Positions 54,511-63,945 of a stretch of 64,000 nt of DNA are shown here, piece by piece. The stretch's first letter is position 1. Every line of letters starts with the position of its first letter. Both the position numbers and the translations under genes were made by a program. The DNA is from an uncultured Bacteroides sp. (GTDB lineage Bacteria > Bacteroidota > Bacteroidia > Bacteroidales > Bacteroidaceae), in the NCBI RefSeq assembly GCF_905207245.1, contig NZ_CAJLKP010000019.1, positions 9,733 to 73,732 on the forward strand, read 5' to 3'. Below the pieces are notes generated by a model. The model made no database searches, was not told the DNA's origin, and was given only the letters and a program-made list of their open reading frames with translations.

Positions 54511-55812
54511 ATGAATTACCTACCTATTATCAATATAAAACGCATAGCCCTCGGCTTCGGACTGCTGTTCGGGCTGCTGGCGGGTGTGCGGTCACAAGAA
54601 AGCCGTCACGCGCCGGAGCTTTCCGGCAAACCGATGCTGCTCTATTTCCGTTTGGGTAAGGCGGTGGTGGATAACGGATACATGGACAATGCCCGTACTC
54701 TCCGCCATCTGGACGAAGTGCTTTCTGACCATAGCCTGGTGTCACGAATCGACTCCATCAACATCCTTTCTTTTGCCTCCCCCGATGGCGGCCGAAAGTA
54801 TAACGAACTTCTGGCACGGCAACGCTCCACAGCCGTAAAGGGATATCTGGTGTGGAAATACCCTCACCTCGACCAATATCGCATCCACCCCCGTCCACAG
54901 GGCGAGAACTGGCAGGAACTGCGCCGGTTGATAGCTGGCGATGAGAACCTGCCCAACCGTGAAGAAGTACTGCAAATCATCGACTGCACCCCGGATATCG
55001 ACCGTTGCAAGGCTTTGCTCCGGAAGCTGGACGGCGGATGTTCCTACCGCTACATCAGGGAGAGGATGTTGCACTACCTGCGCAATGCCGCCGTGTGCAT
55101 GGTGTGGATAAGGCCGGACAGACTGCCCGTCTTGCCCTGTCCCGTACCTCTGCGTGCGGAGTCACTGGACAAACAGTGCGAACCACTTGTAGGGATGAAA
55201 AGCCTCCGGAAACAAGAACCGACAGTGGTCGGGAATGTACAGACCAAAGAAAAACGTCCGTTGTTTGCCTTGAAAACCAACCTGGTGTTCGACGCCGCCC
55301 TGATGCCGAACGTGGAAATCGAAGTACCTGTAGGCAAGCACCACCGCTACTCTCTCAACGGTGAGCTGATGTTCCCCTGGTGGCTGATGGATGGCGACAA
55401 ATATTGCCTGCAAATCCTCATGGGCGGTCTGGAAGGTCGTTACTGGCTGGGTAGCCGGGCAAAACGTATGAACCGTGAAGTGCTGACCGGACACTTCCTC
55501 GGACTATATGCCGGAGGCGGCAAGTACGACCTGCAATGGACGGACAACGGCTATCAGGGCGAGTTCTTTATCGCCGCAGGCATCAGCTACGGATATGCCC
55601 ACCGGATAGCCCGTAGCCTCAGGCTGGAATATAATATAGGTGTCGGCCTGCTCCGCACCGATTACCGACATTACCATGCCCGCGACAACTACCGGACGCT
55701 GCTTTGGCAGGAGAACGGTAAATATACATGGTTTGGCCCTACGAAAGTGAAAATCTCGCTGGTGTGGCTGCTGAACCGCAAGGTGAAAACAGAGAAAGGA
55801 GGCAGAAGATGA
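54511..55812 (+). CDS. DUF3575 protein with OmpA-like N-terminal domain
   Basis: 433 residues with a signal peptide (about 1-28). Residues 40-125 look like an OmpA-type periplasmic domain (SINILSFASPDGGRKYNELL, then RQRSTAVKGYL). The C-terminal part from about 250 is DUF3575, probably an outer-membrane barrel (LFALKTNLVFDAALMPNVE). The family recurs as the first structural gene of Bacteroides fimbrial loci. It overlaps the next gene by 4 bp. Confidence 0.85.
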   Translation: MNYLPIINIKRIALGFGLLFGLLAGVRSQESRHAPELSGKPMLLYFRLGKAVVDNGYMDNARTLRHLDEVLSDHSLVSRIDSINILSFASPDGGRKYNELLARQRSTAVKGYLVWKYPHLDQYRIHPRPQGENWQELRRLIAGDENLPNREEVLQIIDCTPDIDRCKALLRKLDGGCSYRYIRERMLHYLRNAAVCMVWIRPDRLPVLPCPVPLRAESLDKQCEPLVGMKSLRKQEPTVVGNVQTKEKRPLFALKTNLVFDAALMPNVEIEVPVGKHHRYSLNGELMFPWWLMDGDKYCLQILMGGLEGRYWLGSRAKRMNREVLTGHFLGLYAGGGKYDLQWTDNGYQGEFFIAAGISYGYAHRIARSLRLEYNIGVGLLRTDYRHYHARDNYRTLLWQENGKYTWFGPTKVKISLVWLLNRKVKTEKGGRR

Positions 55813-56804
55813 ATACAGTTAACCGCCGCCTCGTCACCTTGTTCACTTGTATCCTCGTCACCTTTTCCGCCTGCGACCGCCGCGAGCTTACCTATTCCAA
55901 CGAGGCGGAGATAACCGTTACCGCCGATTGGAGTAAAGCAGGCTTGAGCGAACAGGAAGGGCGTTACGGTGCAACCGCCGTATTCTACCCCACGGACGGA
56001 AACGCTCCCATCACCGTGCTGATGGGTGACCGTAACCGCAAGACCGTCCGACTGAAAGAAGGACGCTACAACGTAGTTGTGTTCAACCGTTCGTTCGACG
56101 ACTTCGGAAGCATCGCTTTCCGGGGGACGGATGCCTGCCACACGCTGGAGGCTTACTCCAAGAACGCGCAGGGCAAGGGGACAGACAGTGGCAAAGTGGC
56201 TACGGACAGCCCCGACGAACTTGCCGCCGACTGCGTGGAAGGGTTTGAAGTGACACCCGGCATGCTCGGCAATTACGGGCCTTCCGCCACAAGGAATACG
56301 GAAGACCCGTCTCCCTGTCGGCTCTGCTTCACACCCCGGAAGTTGACCGGAGAGATAACCGCCACCATATACATCAAGGGGATGAACAACATCCGTACTG
56401 CCACCTGCACATTGGGAGGCGTGGCAGAATCCGTGTTCCTTGCATCGGGTCGGCCTTCGGAACGGACGATGACGCAACGCTTCACGTTGGACACGAAAAC
56501 CTACCTGCCCGGTTCGCGGACGGATGGCACGATGAGCGCCACGTTCAGCGTGTTCGGCTTCGACGAGAGCGTTCTCCATGAAGTGCATTTCGAGGCGATG
56601 CTGGTGGACGGGAAAACGGAGTTCGTGGAAGAGCTCGACGACATAAAGGTGAATGTGTCGGAAACCGACGAGGGCGCCATACGCATCACCATCGATGTGA
56701 CGTGCGGGGAAACCGTGCCCACGGTGAGGCCCGAAGGCAGTTCGGGCATGGATGCCGATGTGGAAGGCTGGGACAAGGAGGATGACAAGGAGATAGATAT
56801 ATAA
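55809..56804 (+). CDS. DUF5119 / FimB-Mfa2-like fimbrial lipoprotein
   Basis: 331 residues from the ATG at 55809, which overlaps the previous stop as ATGA; the frame upstream only overlaps the DUF3575 gene. The lipobox is FSAC, Cys near residue 21. The mature part (DRRELTYSNEAEITVTADWS) is like DUF5119 anchor subunits of Mfa/Fim-type fimbriae. It probably anchors the fimbria in the outer membrane. Confidence 0.82.
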   Translation: MNTVNRRLVTLFTCILVTFSACDRRELTYSNEAEITVTADWSKAGLSEQEGRYGATAVFYPTDGNAPITVLMGDRNRKTVRLKEGRYNVVVFNRSFDDFGSIAFRGTDACHTLEAYSKNAQGKGTDSGKVATDSPDELAADCVEGFEVTPGMLGNYGPSATRNTEDPSPCRLCFTPRKLTGEITATIYIKGMNNIRTATCTLGGVAESVFLASGRPSERTMTQRFTLDTKTYLPGSRTDGTMSATFSVFGFDESVLHEVHFEAMLVDGKTEFVEELDDIKVNVSETDEGAIRITIDVTCGETVPTVRPEGSSGMDADVEGWDKEDDKEIDI

Positions 56805-56847
56805 AGATATAAAGAAATTTTAGTAATAACTTAAAAAAAGACAAAAG

Positions 56848-57990
56848 ATGAAGATTAAGAATTTAATGATGGTAATGGCGGCGCTCGCAATGGCGGGCTG
56901 CTCGCAAAATGAAGTGACGGACACGAATCCCGACGTGCATCCGGTAATCGGCTTCGACGTGTACACGGGTGTACAGACCCGAGGGGCGGAAACAGACATT
57001 GCCACCTTGAAAGTATCGGATGCCGGTTTCGGTTTCCTTGCATACAAGACGGCGGGCGATTGGAGTACAAGCGGCTCTGCCGCTACCCCGGATTTCCTGT
57101 ACAACGAACACGGCACATGGACTGACGGAGTACCAACAGGAAGTTGGGGATATGACAACACCCGTTTCTGGCCTACCAACAGCGACAAAATCAGCTTCTT
57201 CGCCTATGCGCCCTATGAAGCAAGCCCGACGAATGGAAGCAATAAAGGCATCACGCTGTCTGCGCAAACCGTGCAGGGAGCACCCACCCTTGAACTTGCT
57301 TTGAAAACGACCAATGACTGGAAAGACATGGTGGACCTGGTGACGGATTGTCGGGCTGACATCCAAGACCAGACCGCCACGAGCCACAGCGGAACCGTTT
57401 CTTTCAAGTTTAGCCATGTACTGACAAAGGTGGCGGACATCAAGGTGAAACCCGACCAATCTTTAGGTAGCGATATAAAAATCTATGTGACGGACTTGAA
57501 ACTGGTGCCGGGAAGCAGCATACTCCAGAACAAGGCTAAATACCAGTTCTCGGATAACACTTGGGTGGCTGCCACAAGCGGTGCTTCTTATTTTACAACC
57601 GAACAAGACTTGTCGGGCTTCCTTAACAAGACTACCCCAGGCGATTGGGGTTACACGACTTCATCAGTGAACGTAAGCAACCACAGTACAGCCACTTCAC
57701 TGTTCCCCTCCGGCCAGGCACTCTACTTTATCCCGGTGGACAACGCAACCGGAACAGCTAATGAAGGCGACTTGAAACTGAAAATAAAGTATGACATCGT
57801 GACGAAGAGCGGCGCTACAAACGTGACCAGTACGACCGAGAAAGAAGTAAAATTGCCCAAAAGCACTTTCAAGAAGGGAATGGCACATACCTATACATTG
57901 ACCATCAAATTGAATACCATCGGCATTACGGTGGATGATACAATCACCGATTGGGGTACCACCATCGGTGGAGACATGGACGTTGAATAA
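56848..57990 (+). CDS. Fimbrillin family (Mfa-like) lipoprotein subunit 1
   Basis: 380 residues. Lipobox MAGC, Cys18. The N-terminal fimbrillin domain has the usual IGFDVYTGVQTRGA and WPTNSDKISFFAYAPY. The C-terminal strand ends VDDTITDWGTTIGGDMDVE. Such precursors are lipidated, cut by a gingipain-like protease at an Arg and polymerised by strand exchange. Arg49 in VQTRGAE is a plausible cut site (inference). It is the probable main shaft subunit. Confidence 0.88.
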   Translation: MKIKNLMMVMAALAMAGCSQNEVTDTNPDVHPVIGFDVYTGVQTRGAETDIATLKVSDAGFGFLAYKTAGDWSTSGSAATPDFLYNEHGTWTDGVPTGSWGYDNTRFWPTNSDKISFFAYAPYEASPTNGSNKGITLSAQTVQGAPTLELALKTTNDWKDMVDLVTDCRADIQDQTATSHSGTVSFKFSHVLTKVADIKVKPDQSLGSDIKIYVTDLKLVPGSSILQNKAKYQFSDNTWVAATSGASYFTTEQDLSGFLNKTTPGDWGYTTSSVNVSNHSTATSLFPSGQALYFIPVDNATGTANEGDLKLKIKYDIVTKSGATNVTSTTEKEVKLPKSTFKKGMAHTYTLTIKLNTIGITVDDTITDWGTTIGGDMDVE

Positions 57991-58081
57991 TGGTTTCCAT
58001 GTCCTATACAGGCCGGACGGGGTTGAATGTCCCTTTCCGGTCACACAGAAAAAAAGCATAGAACAAAAAGAATACCCAAGG

Positions 58082-60072
58082 ATGATGAAAACAAACTACC
58101 TGACAGTCGTGGCACTTGGCCTGTTGGCGGCACTCTCCGGCTGCCAAGCGGAGGATGACACACCGCATACATTGCAAGAAAATATTCCGGTAGGCTTTTC
58201 GGGCGATGTGCCCGGGACGAGGGCAGCGAAAGAATATGAATCGGTAGCCGACCTTACGGACATAGGCGTGTTCGCCTACTTCACCAACGGCGAATTCAAC
58301 AACGGCAGTTCCACCCCCAACTTCATGTACAACCAGCAGGTGGAGCGGCAGACTAACGGCAGTTGGACATACTCCCCCGTGAAGTACTGGCCGGGCAACA
58401 CAACGGACAAAATCAGCTTCTTTGCCTACGCCCCCTACGTGGACGAGGCGGCATCGGGAGGCAGCAATCCATCCTTTCAAGGCAATGCCGTGGCAGGTTT
58501 CCCAAAGCTGACCTACACTGTGCCCGCAGCCGAAGCCGACCAGGCAGACCTGCTTGCTGCTACGCCGTTGATGAACCGGACTGCACCCACCACCGACAGC
58601 GAAAAGGTGAAATTCAACTTGAAACACGCCTTGACCAAAGTGTGTATCAGCATCAAGAGCGAGGTGGGGATTAAAGTGACCGCCCTGTCTGTAAACAATG
58701 CCCCGGCAACGGCAACACTGACATTCACGGACAGTGGTTTCGGCTGGGGAAGCTATACCGGAACAAAGACCGTAAACGCTACCCTTACCGGTGGTGGTAC
58801 GGAAGTACAGCCAATGCCGCCGACGCCACAGCACTTGCCACCTTCTTTCTGTTGCCCAACAAAGCTGCCGCCACCCTCTCCATTACCTATGCACAATATG
58901 GGAATCCTGACATACAGCTTACCAAAACCAACATAGCGTGTCCTACCACTCCCACTGCATGGCAGCAGGGAACGAGTGTGGGGTACACGCTCAATGTGAA
59001 AAAAGACGGAACGGTGACTACTTCCGGAGGAGAATGGACCCCGAATCTGGGAGGCGACATATCGGGTAAAGAAAAAGGTATCGGTTCCGCCGCCGAGTGG
59101 GTGGCCTTCACCAAGCTATGGAATGCCAACGGACTTCCTACCTTGGATGACGGAGTGACACCCGATTATTCGCTATATGAAAAGTATGGCTGGTACGAGA
59201 CGAAAGGTGCTAACCGGGTTTTTACCATCAAACTTACCGCCTCGTTCGTGCTGACGGGAACCGTCACAGGCGAGCTTTATGAACCGGTAGGTACAGATAC
59301 ATACCCGCTTACCTTACCTATAGACGGGCAGGGATGGCAAATCAGCATTGACTTGCAAAACAGTTCACAGCTTATCGAGGGTAAGTATTCGGGCATTGTG
59401 GGCTATACACAGGCAGGCATTAGCAATCTGCGGGTGGCAACCATTCCCGGCAACAGCTCTTCCTCGGGTTACAGCATTGAGTCTTCGGGTGCCACATACG
59501 CAGGCGTGTTGGCGGGTAAGGTGGACGGGGACATTCTGAACTGTTCGGTGGAACTGGTCAAAACAACGGTGGTTAATACAAATTCCTCAGCCACGGAAGC
59601 CATGTATATAGGCGGATTAGCAGGCTATTGCAATGGCAAAATCCTGAACTCTGCTGTTTTTGAGGGGACATCCTCCCTTTCCGCTTCTACGGTGAGTTTC
59701 AGGAAAGCATCGGCGGGAAGCGGTATCGGCGGACTGGCGGGTGGTGTGGCATCCGCCAGTAGGATAAGCAATTGCTATGTGCGGCTTTCCCAATTGAGCA
59801 ATCAAGACGAAAGTGTGCCTGCGCCCTCCGTCGGTTGGCTGGCGGGCAGCAAGTCGGGAGCAAGTTTCAGCAACTGCCACTATATGGCAGGCACTGCCGC
59901 AGGTTGCACACCTGATGATTCAGCTGAAGGGATAACCTCTTTTACGAACTTCACCGGGCTATGCGCCTCGCTGAATACGGAGGCTGAGAAGCATACAGGC
60001 TGGGCACTCTGGAAAGAAACTATCGGTTCAGGGGGCGCTGTGGAGCAAGTGATACTGGATTTATACAGATAA
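58082..60072 (+). pseudogene. Fimbrillin-like lipoprotein subunit 2, frameshifted
   Basis: The first frame runs from 58082 (lipobox LSGC) and is clearly fimbrillin up to about TVNATLTGGG near 58800, then turns into a Pro-rich tail. Shifting one base back at the GGTGGTGGT run restores a natural sequence (YGSTANAADATALATFFLLP) that continues to 60072. The second part carries GLUG-like repeats (YIGGLAGYCNGKILNS; GIGGLAGGVASASRISNCY). One missing base, probably a G near 58792-58800, explains it. Either a mutation, a programmed shift or a sequencing error; without the shift only a 284-residue stump is made. Confidence 0.85.
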
Positions 60073-60114
60073 AAAACGGTCAAAATGTGCTACTTAACAG
60101 ATAAAATTTGACAT

Positions 60115-62022
60115 ATGAAAAAATATCAAATATTGATAACAGGACTGCTGCTCTTTTCGGCCTCCTGCATGGACGAAACCGAACACTGCGAACAGTATAA
60201 CGGAGACTTCCGGGTAACCGCCACTGTAGAAAACACCGGCACCATGTCTCGCGTGGCAGACAGAAATGACCGTACAACCTTCACCGAAGGCGATGCGATT
60301 CTTATCGGGTGGAACGGAAGTGCTTCCTCTTACAAATATCGCTATTCGGGAACAAATAGTACATTTGCCCCAGATGCTGCTGCCGACCGGAAGCTATGGA
60401 CGGAGCTACTGAACACTTCTTCAATGGTAGATGTATATGCCTGGTACGGAACCATGAGCAATGTCCTGCCCGCAGTAGGGACGAACATTGCCGTTCCACA
60501 AGATCAGACCTCGGAAAGTAAGTTGTGGGCAGCCATCTGTATGGCGGCACACCAGTCGGCATCCTCCGCCACGAATACGCTCGTTTTCACCTTCCACCAT
60601 CTCACAGCACGCCTTTTCTTGTCCGTGGATATTGTAGACCCCACGGTGACGCAACCGGACGTGATGGGGGCAACGGCACGAATCAATCAGATCTATGCGG
60701 AGGGAACGATAGCTACAGACCCCTCTTCTAAAGCATACCGCTTGGATGTTCCAACAAATCAAAAGGGCGCGCAGAGCATCCGGATGAAGCAATCGTGGTC
60801 GGACCAGCAGGTGTTTCATCTGGATTTTGAATGTCTGCTGCCACCCCAGGCATTGGGCGAAGGACAGAATATCACTATCACTTTGGCAAACGGCAAGGAG
60901 TATGTTTGCAGCATAAGCGGCGACCTCACTTTGGCGGCAGGGCAGAAAACAACCTTGAAGGCTACCTTGAAAGCGGATGAGCACTCTACTTTTAAACCGA
61001 AACTGACAACGATTCCCGATGCAGCAGGTAGCGCTTTTTCCGGTAACCGCCTGATTTGCGCCATCAAGAACGCCTCTACCGGAGAATTTCGTTACCGTGT
61101 ATATGACAAGCAGCCGGACGGTTCGTGGGGAGAAGGTGTACCGGTATATGAGGATGAAGAGGGAACGATAGAATTTCCGACACAGAAATATAGCAATATC
61201 TTGAAAAAAGGTGGAGCAGTTGAAATATCCGGGGATTATGTTGTACTAAGTGCTGATATCGGAAACAGTAATAATTCCACTTATTTTATAAAAAAGAGCA
61301 AGACGACCGGAAAATGGTATTGCGCGAATGGACAAATTCAAGGACATGGATACAGCGTCTGCATTAGTGAAGATTTTTTAGTGAGTGGAAATCATGTATC
61401 CACCGGAAGTTATGCCAATCGTTCTTACATATATCCCATCGATGCAGATGGAAACCTGGGTGCTGTACAAGATACACCGGCGGGTATATCCGCATATAAA
61501 AGTTCTATTTATGGAGGCGTTTTGGCTACCAACAGTGGCGTTTATGAATATGATTCGAACCAAAAAGAATGGGTCAAGTTATTTGGTTATGCAGTGGGAG
61601 CCAACCAACGTGTTGCCACTGATGGAAAGAGGGTTATTATGCAGGAAGGTACTGGCGATTCCGATGTGCATATTTACAATGTGGCTACAAGGCAAGAGGA
61701 AAAATGGGACGGTTCTAAAGCAAGAGCGGCCGGAGGCAAACCGGTAGCTATTTATGGGGACTATGCGCTGGCAGGTACGGCAACCAAACTAAGTATCTGT
61801 TACAGAAATCCTTCTACCGGAAAGTGGAGCGTACTCAATCCTGATGGGGGATTTTTGGAGATAATGAAAAAATGGGATAAAAGTATCACTATCACAGAGA
61901 TTGATGGGCAAAATATTACCATGAAGGGCACTCGTGCCATGATTTCCGGTACGGAAATGGGTAGTATCTTTATTGAAAACATAGATAAGATGGTAGAGGA
62001 TTATCTGGCAGATCCGTATTAA
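60115..62022 (+). CDS. Fimbrillin-like lipoprotein with C-terminal propeller-like repeats (putative tip adhesin)
   Basis: 635 residues, lipobox SASC with Cys18. Residues 20-290 look like a fimbrillin Mfa-like domain (RVADRNDRTTFTEGDAILIGW). From about 300 there are at least six similar units with a core like SGDYVVLSAD, EDFLVSGN, GGVLATN, KRVIMQEG, GDYALAG and GTRAMISG, about 40-60 residues apart, each with an aromatic/charged loop. This resembles an FG-GAP/Kelch-like beta-propeller. A tip adhesin is inferred from its place at the operon end and the distinct C-terminus. Confidence 0.8.
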   Translation: MKKYQILITGLLLFSASCMDETEHCEQYNGDFRVTATVENTGTMSRVADRNDRTTFTEGDAILIGWNGSASSYKYRYSGTNSTFAPDAAADRKLWTELLNTSSMVDVYAWYGTMSNVLPAVGTNIAVPQDQTSESKLWAAICMAAHQSASSATNTLVFTFHHLTARLFLSVDIVDPTVTQPDVMGATARINQIYAEGTIATDPSSKAYRLDVPTNQKGAQSIRMKQSWSDQQVFHLDFECLLPPQALGEGQNITITLANGKEYVCSISGDLTLAAGQKTTLKATLKADEHSTFKPKLTTIPDAAGSAFSGNRLICAIKNASTGEFRYRVYDKQPDGSWGEGVPVYEDEEGTIEFPTQKYSNILKKGGAVEISGDYVVLSADIGNSNNSTYFIKKSKTTGKWYCANGQIQGHGYSVCISEDFLVSGNHVSTGSYANRSYIYPIDADGNLGAVQDTPAGISAYKSSIYGGVLATNSGVYEYDSNQKEWVKLFGYAVGANQRVATDGKRVIMQEGTGDSDVHIYNVATRQEEKWDGSKARAAGGKPVAIYGDYALAGTATKLSICYRNPSTGKWSVLNPDGGFLEIMKKWDKSITITEIDGQNITMKGTRAMISGTEMGSIFIENIDKMVEDYLADPY

Positions 62023-62099
62023 CACCTATATAAATCAACAAGACAAAAGGAGGCTTATAGTCTTCATTAATCAATTAATAATTAAATTTTATTCAAACA

Positions 62100-62500
62100 A
62101 TGAAAAGATTCGGAAGGCGTGCCTTTGTGGCACCCGATGCCACAGAAGCATCAAAAAAAAGACAACCCGTGACGTAATTGCAGATGGAGTGCGCTGGACG
62201 GAGGCCATGCGCGTAGTTCGTGCCGACCATCCGGAAGTGACTATTATCTTGCCGAATGAGAAGATACAGGTTCGCCCCGGCGATGATGTGCGTAGTCTGA
62301 TTACTCCGTATGTAGCCGTTATCCGTCAGGCGCTGGATAGCAAGAGGGTAGGTGAGTGGAAAGGTTATACCGCCGAGTGCCGCATCCGCCAGGTGCGCCG
62401 CTTGCTCACCCATTACTTCTACTTTCACGAAGGCTGCATCAGCGAACAGGACTTCAATCTGCTGGTTGAGGATTTGCTGTTTGTGCATAAGGCAGGCTGA
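62100..62500 (+). pseudogene. Conserved-looking small protein with a frame break at an A8 tract
   Basis: An ATG at 62100 opens MKRFGRRAFVAPDATEASKK and stops after 25 codons. After the A8 run at 62153-62160, reading one base back gives a frame that runs to 62500: KTTRDVIADGVRWTEAMRVV and so on, 133 residues in all. The second frame also has an ATG at 62189 giving 103 residues. The tract is of the form A-AAA-AAA-G, a possible -1 slippery site. Function unknown; the protein is helical and basic. Confidence 0.6.
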
Positions 62501-62688
62501 TACGTGTGTCTTTTATTCCCCCGGAGACGGGGGATTTCGGAAAGAAGTATCTCTTAATAATTCTCATTCAGCTCTTGCATGAACTCATTTAAGTCAATGA
62601 TTTGAACGGAAACGGCGCATTCTTTGATATATTGGAAAACAATACGGGAATAAGTTACTCTGTTTCTTGACTTTTCGGGTATTTTGCT

Positions 62689-62696
62689 TAACTTTG
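62689..62696 (+). promoter_or_regulatory. Promoter of the MNT-HEPN pair
   Basis: TAACTTTG, a perfect -7 match, 25 bp before the ATG at 62721, with a TTGA 18 bp upstream as a weak -33. Confidence 0.55.
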
Positions 62697-62720
62697 TTCG
62701 CAAATGAAAAAGTAAAGAGT

Positions 62721-63035
62721 ATGAAACGTCCGCAAATTGTAGAGCAGATACGCAAGGCTTTGGCTCAGGTAGCTCCGGGCGCACAAGCCATTCTGTATGG
62801 AAGTGAAGCACGTGGGGAAGCACGTCCCGACAGCGACATTGATTTATTGATATTGGTTGATGGAAATAAATTGACGGTTAATGAAGAGGACCGCATTATT
62901 ACTCCGCTTTACGACATCGAAATAGAAACCGGAGTGCAGATAAACGCACGTGTCCTACTGAAGGAAATTTGGGAGAACCGTCCTTTCCATACCCCTTTTA
63001 TTTTCAATGTAATGAAGGAAGGAATTGTGCTATGA
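62721..63035 (+). CDS. Nucleotidyltransferase (MNT-type antitoxin)
   Basis: 104 residues from the ATG at 62721; the promoter lies inside the longer open frame. The minimal nucleotidyltransferase motif GS-x(9)-DxD is present as YGSEARGEARPDSDIDLLIL. In MntA-HepT systems this protein adds AMP to the HEPN toxin and silences it. The stop overlaps the HEPN start as ATGA at 63032-63035. Confidence 0.88.
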   Translation: MKRPQIVEQIRKALAQVAPGAQAILYGSEARGEARPDSDIDLLILVDGNKLTVNEEDRIITPLYDIEIETGVQINARVLLKEIWENRPFHTPFIFNVMKEGIVL

Positions 63036-63436
63036 AAGAGCAGTTGAATCGTGAAAATATTGAGGCATTGGCTGCTTACCGATATCAGCGTGCAGAAGAA
63101 ACGCTGAAAGAAATACCTTATCTGAAACAACAGGGATATTATAATACAGCGGTCAATCGTCTTTATTATTCCTGCTATTATGCCGCAGTCGCTCTGCTCA
63201 TCAAACATGAGTTGAATCCGGGCACCCATGCAGGTGTCAAGCAGATGTTAGGACTGCATTTTGTAGCTACCGGTCGTCTGTCGCGCGAGTTGGGACGATG
63301 TTTCTCTCTCCTTTTCGAACGTCGGCATAGTAGTGATTATGATGATTTCGCTTATTCAAGTGAAGAAGAAATAGATGAATTGCTGCCTAAGGCAACGGCT
63401 TTTATTGAGGCCGTCGGAGGTTTGCTGAAAGAGTAA
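63032..63436 (+). CDS. HEPN domain protein (toxin partner)
   Basis: 134 residues from the ATG at 63032, overlapping the nucleotidyltransferase stop. All-helical HEPN fold (YNTAVNRLYYSCYYAAVALL), with a late FERRHSSDYDDFAYS motif where HEPN RNases carry R-x(4-6)-H; here the His follows the Arg pair directly, so RNase activity is uncertain. Together a toxin-antitoxin type pair, tightly co-translated. Confidence 0.85.
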   Translation: MKEQLNRENIEALAAYRYQRAEETLKEIPYLKQQGYYNTAVNRLYYSCYYAAVALLIKHELNPGTHAGVKQMLGLHFVATGRLSRELGRCFSLLFERRHSSDYDDFAYSSEEEIDELLPKATAFIEAVGGLLKE

Positions 63437-63462
63437 GAGCAGTTATTGATGATAGTTATTCC

Positions 63463-63504
63463 CGTCCCACCCCTCTCCCCACCAAGAGAAGGGTGGGACG
63501 TTTG
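63463..63504 (+). terminator. Terminator after the MNT-HEPN pair
   Basis: 10-bp perfect arms at 63463-63472 and 63491-63500 with a short T-rich tail, 27 bp past the stop. Confidence 0.7.
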
Positions 63505-63541
63505 TTTATCGGTTTGACGGATTGAAAATCTTGATACTCAA

Positions 63542-63568
63542 TTCAATCGGATTTGTAATCCGATTGAA
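63542..63568. repeat. Perfect short hairpin
   Basis: 12-bp arms TTCAATCGGATT and its complement around TGT. No T-run follows; role unknown. The gap 63437-64000 holds this, the terminator, one promoter box, a small frame and a tandem repeat. Confidence 0.7.
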
Positions 63569-63738
63569 CGGGGTTATTAACGATACAGAGATAGGGAAAG
63601 TTTTTGTAGAGATAGCGGCGTTATCTTTGAAATTACTCACTATTAAAAATCGCCTATATGCCTACAATGATTTTATTTAGTGATGTTTATATTTATGTTG
63701 GTGCAAATATTTTCTGTTACGCTTTGGATGAAGTTTCT

Positions 63739-63746
63739 TATTTTTG
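63739..63746 (+). promoter_or_regulatory. Promoter -7 box near the right edge
   Basis: TATTTTTG, a perfect match, 69 bp before an ATG at 63816. Confidence 0.4.
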
Positions 63747-63815
63747 CGTTGTAATACAGAATATGAGTATATTATATGTATTTATTTGAAGTGTAAATAA
63801 GTAAACAACTGAACA

Positions 63816-63920
63816 ATGAAAAAGAAAGAAAAATTGATTAGGGTAAGCAGTAAAGGAAAACGTATCATTTGTTCGAGGCAAACGCATCATGCGTTGGGGC
63901 CCGATGCATCATCTGTTTGA
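63816..63920 (+). CDS. 34-codon small frame overlapping a tandem repeat
   Basis: Starts MKKKEKLIRVSSKGKRII and ends in the repeat region. It may be a remnant of a gene start interrupted by the elements that follow, or a non-coding transcript. There is no similarity I recognise. Confidence 0.25.
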   Translation: MKKKEKLIRVSSKGKRIICSRQTHHALGPDASSV

Positions 63921-63945
63921 CTCAAACACATCATCTGTTCTGACA
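63858..63945 (+). repeat. Four degenerate 22-bp tandem repeats
   Basis: Units start at 63858, 63880, 63902 and 63924, with the shared core GCATCATCTGTT. They are followed by GGGGCTGACTAAAAAGTC, which is of the kind found at insertion-sequence ends. Confidence 0.7.

Noticed and set aside
55689..56588. 299-codon minus-strand open frame in the fimbrial region
   Set aside because: Antisense to the DUF5119 lipoprotein; the high GC of this region lowers stop-codon frequency.
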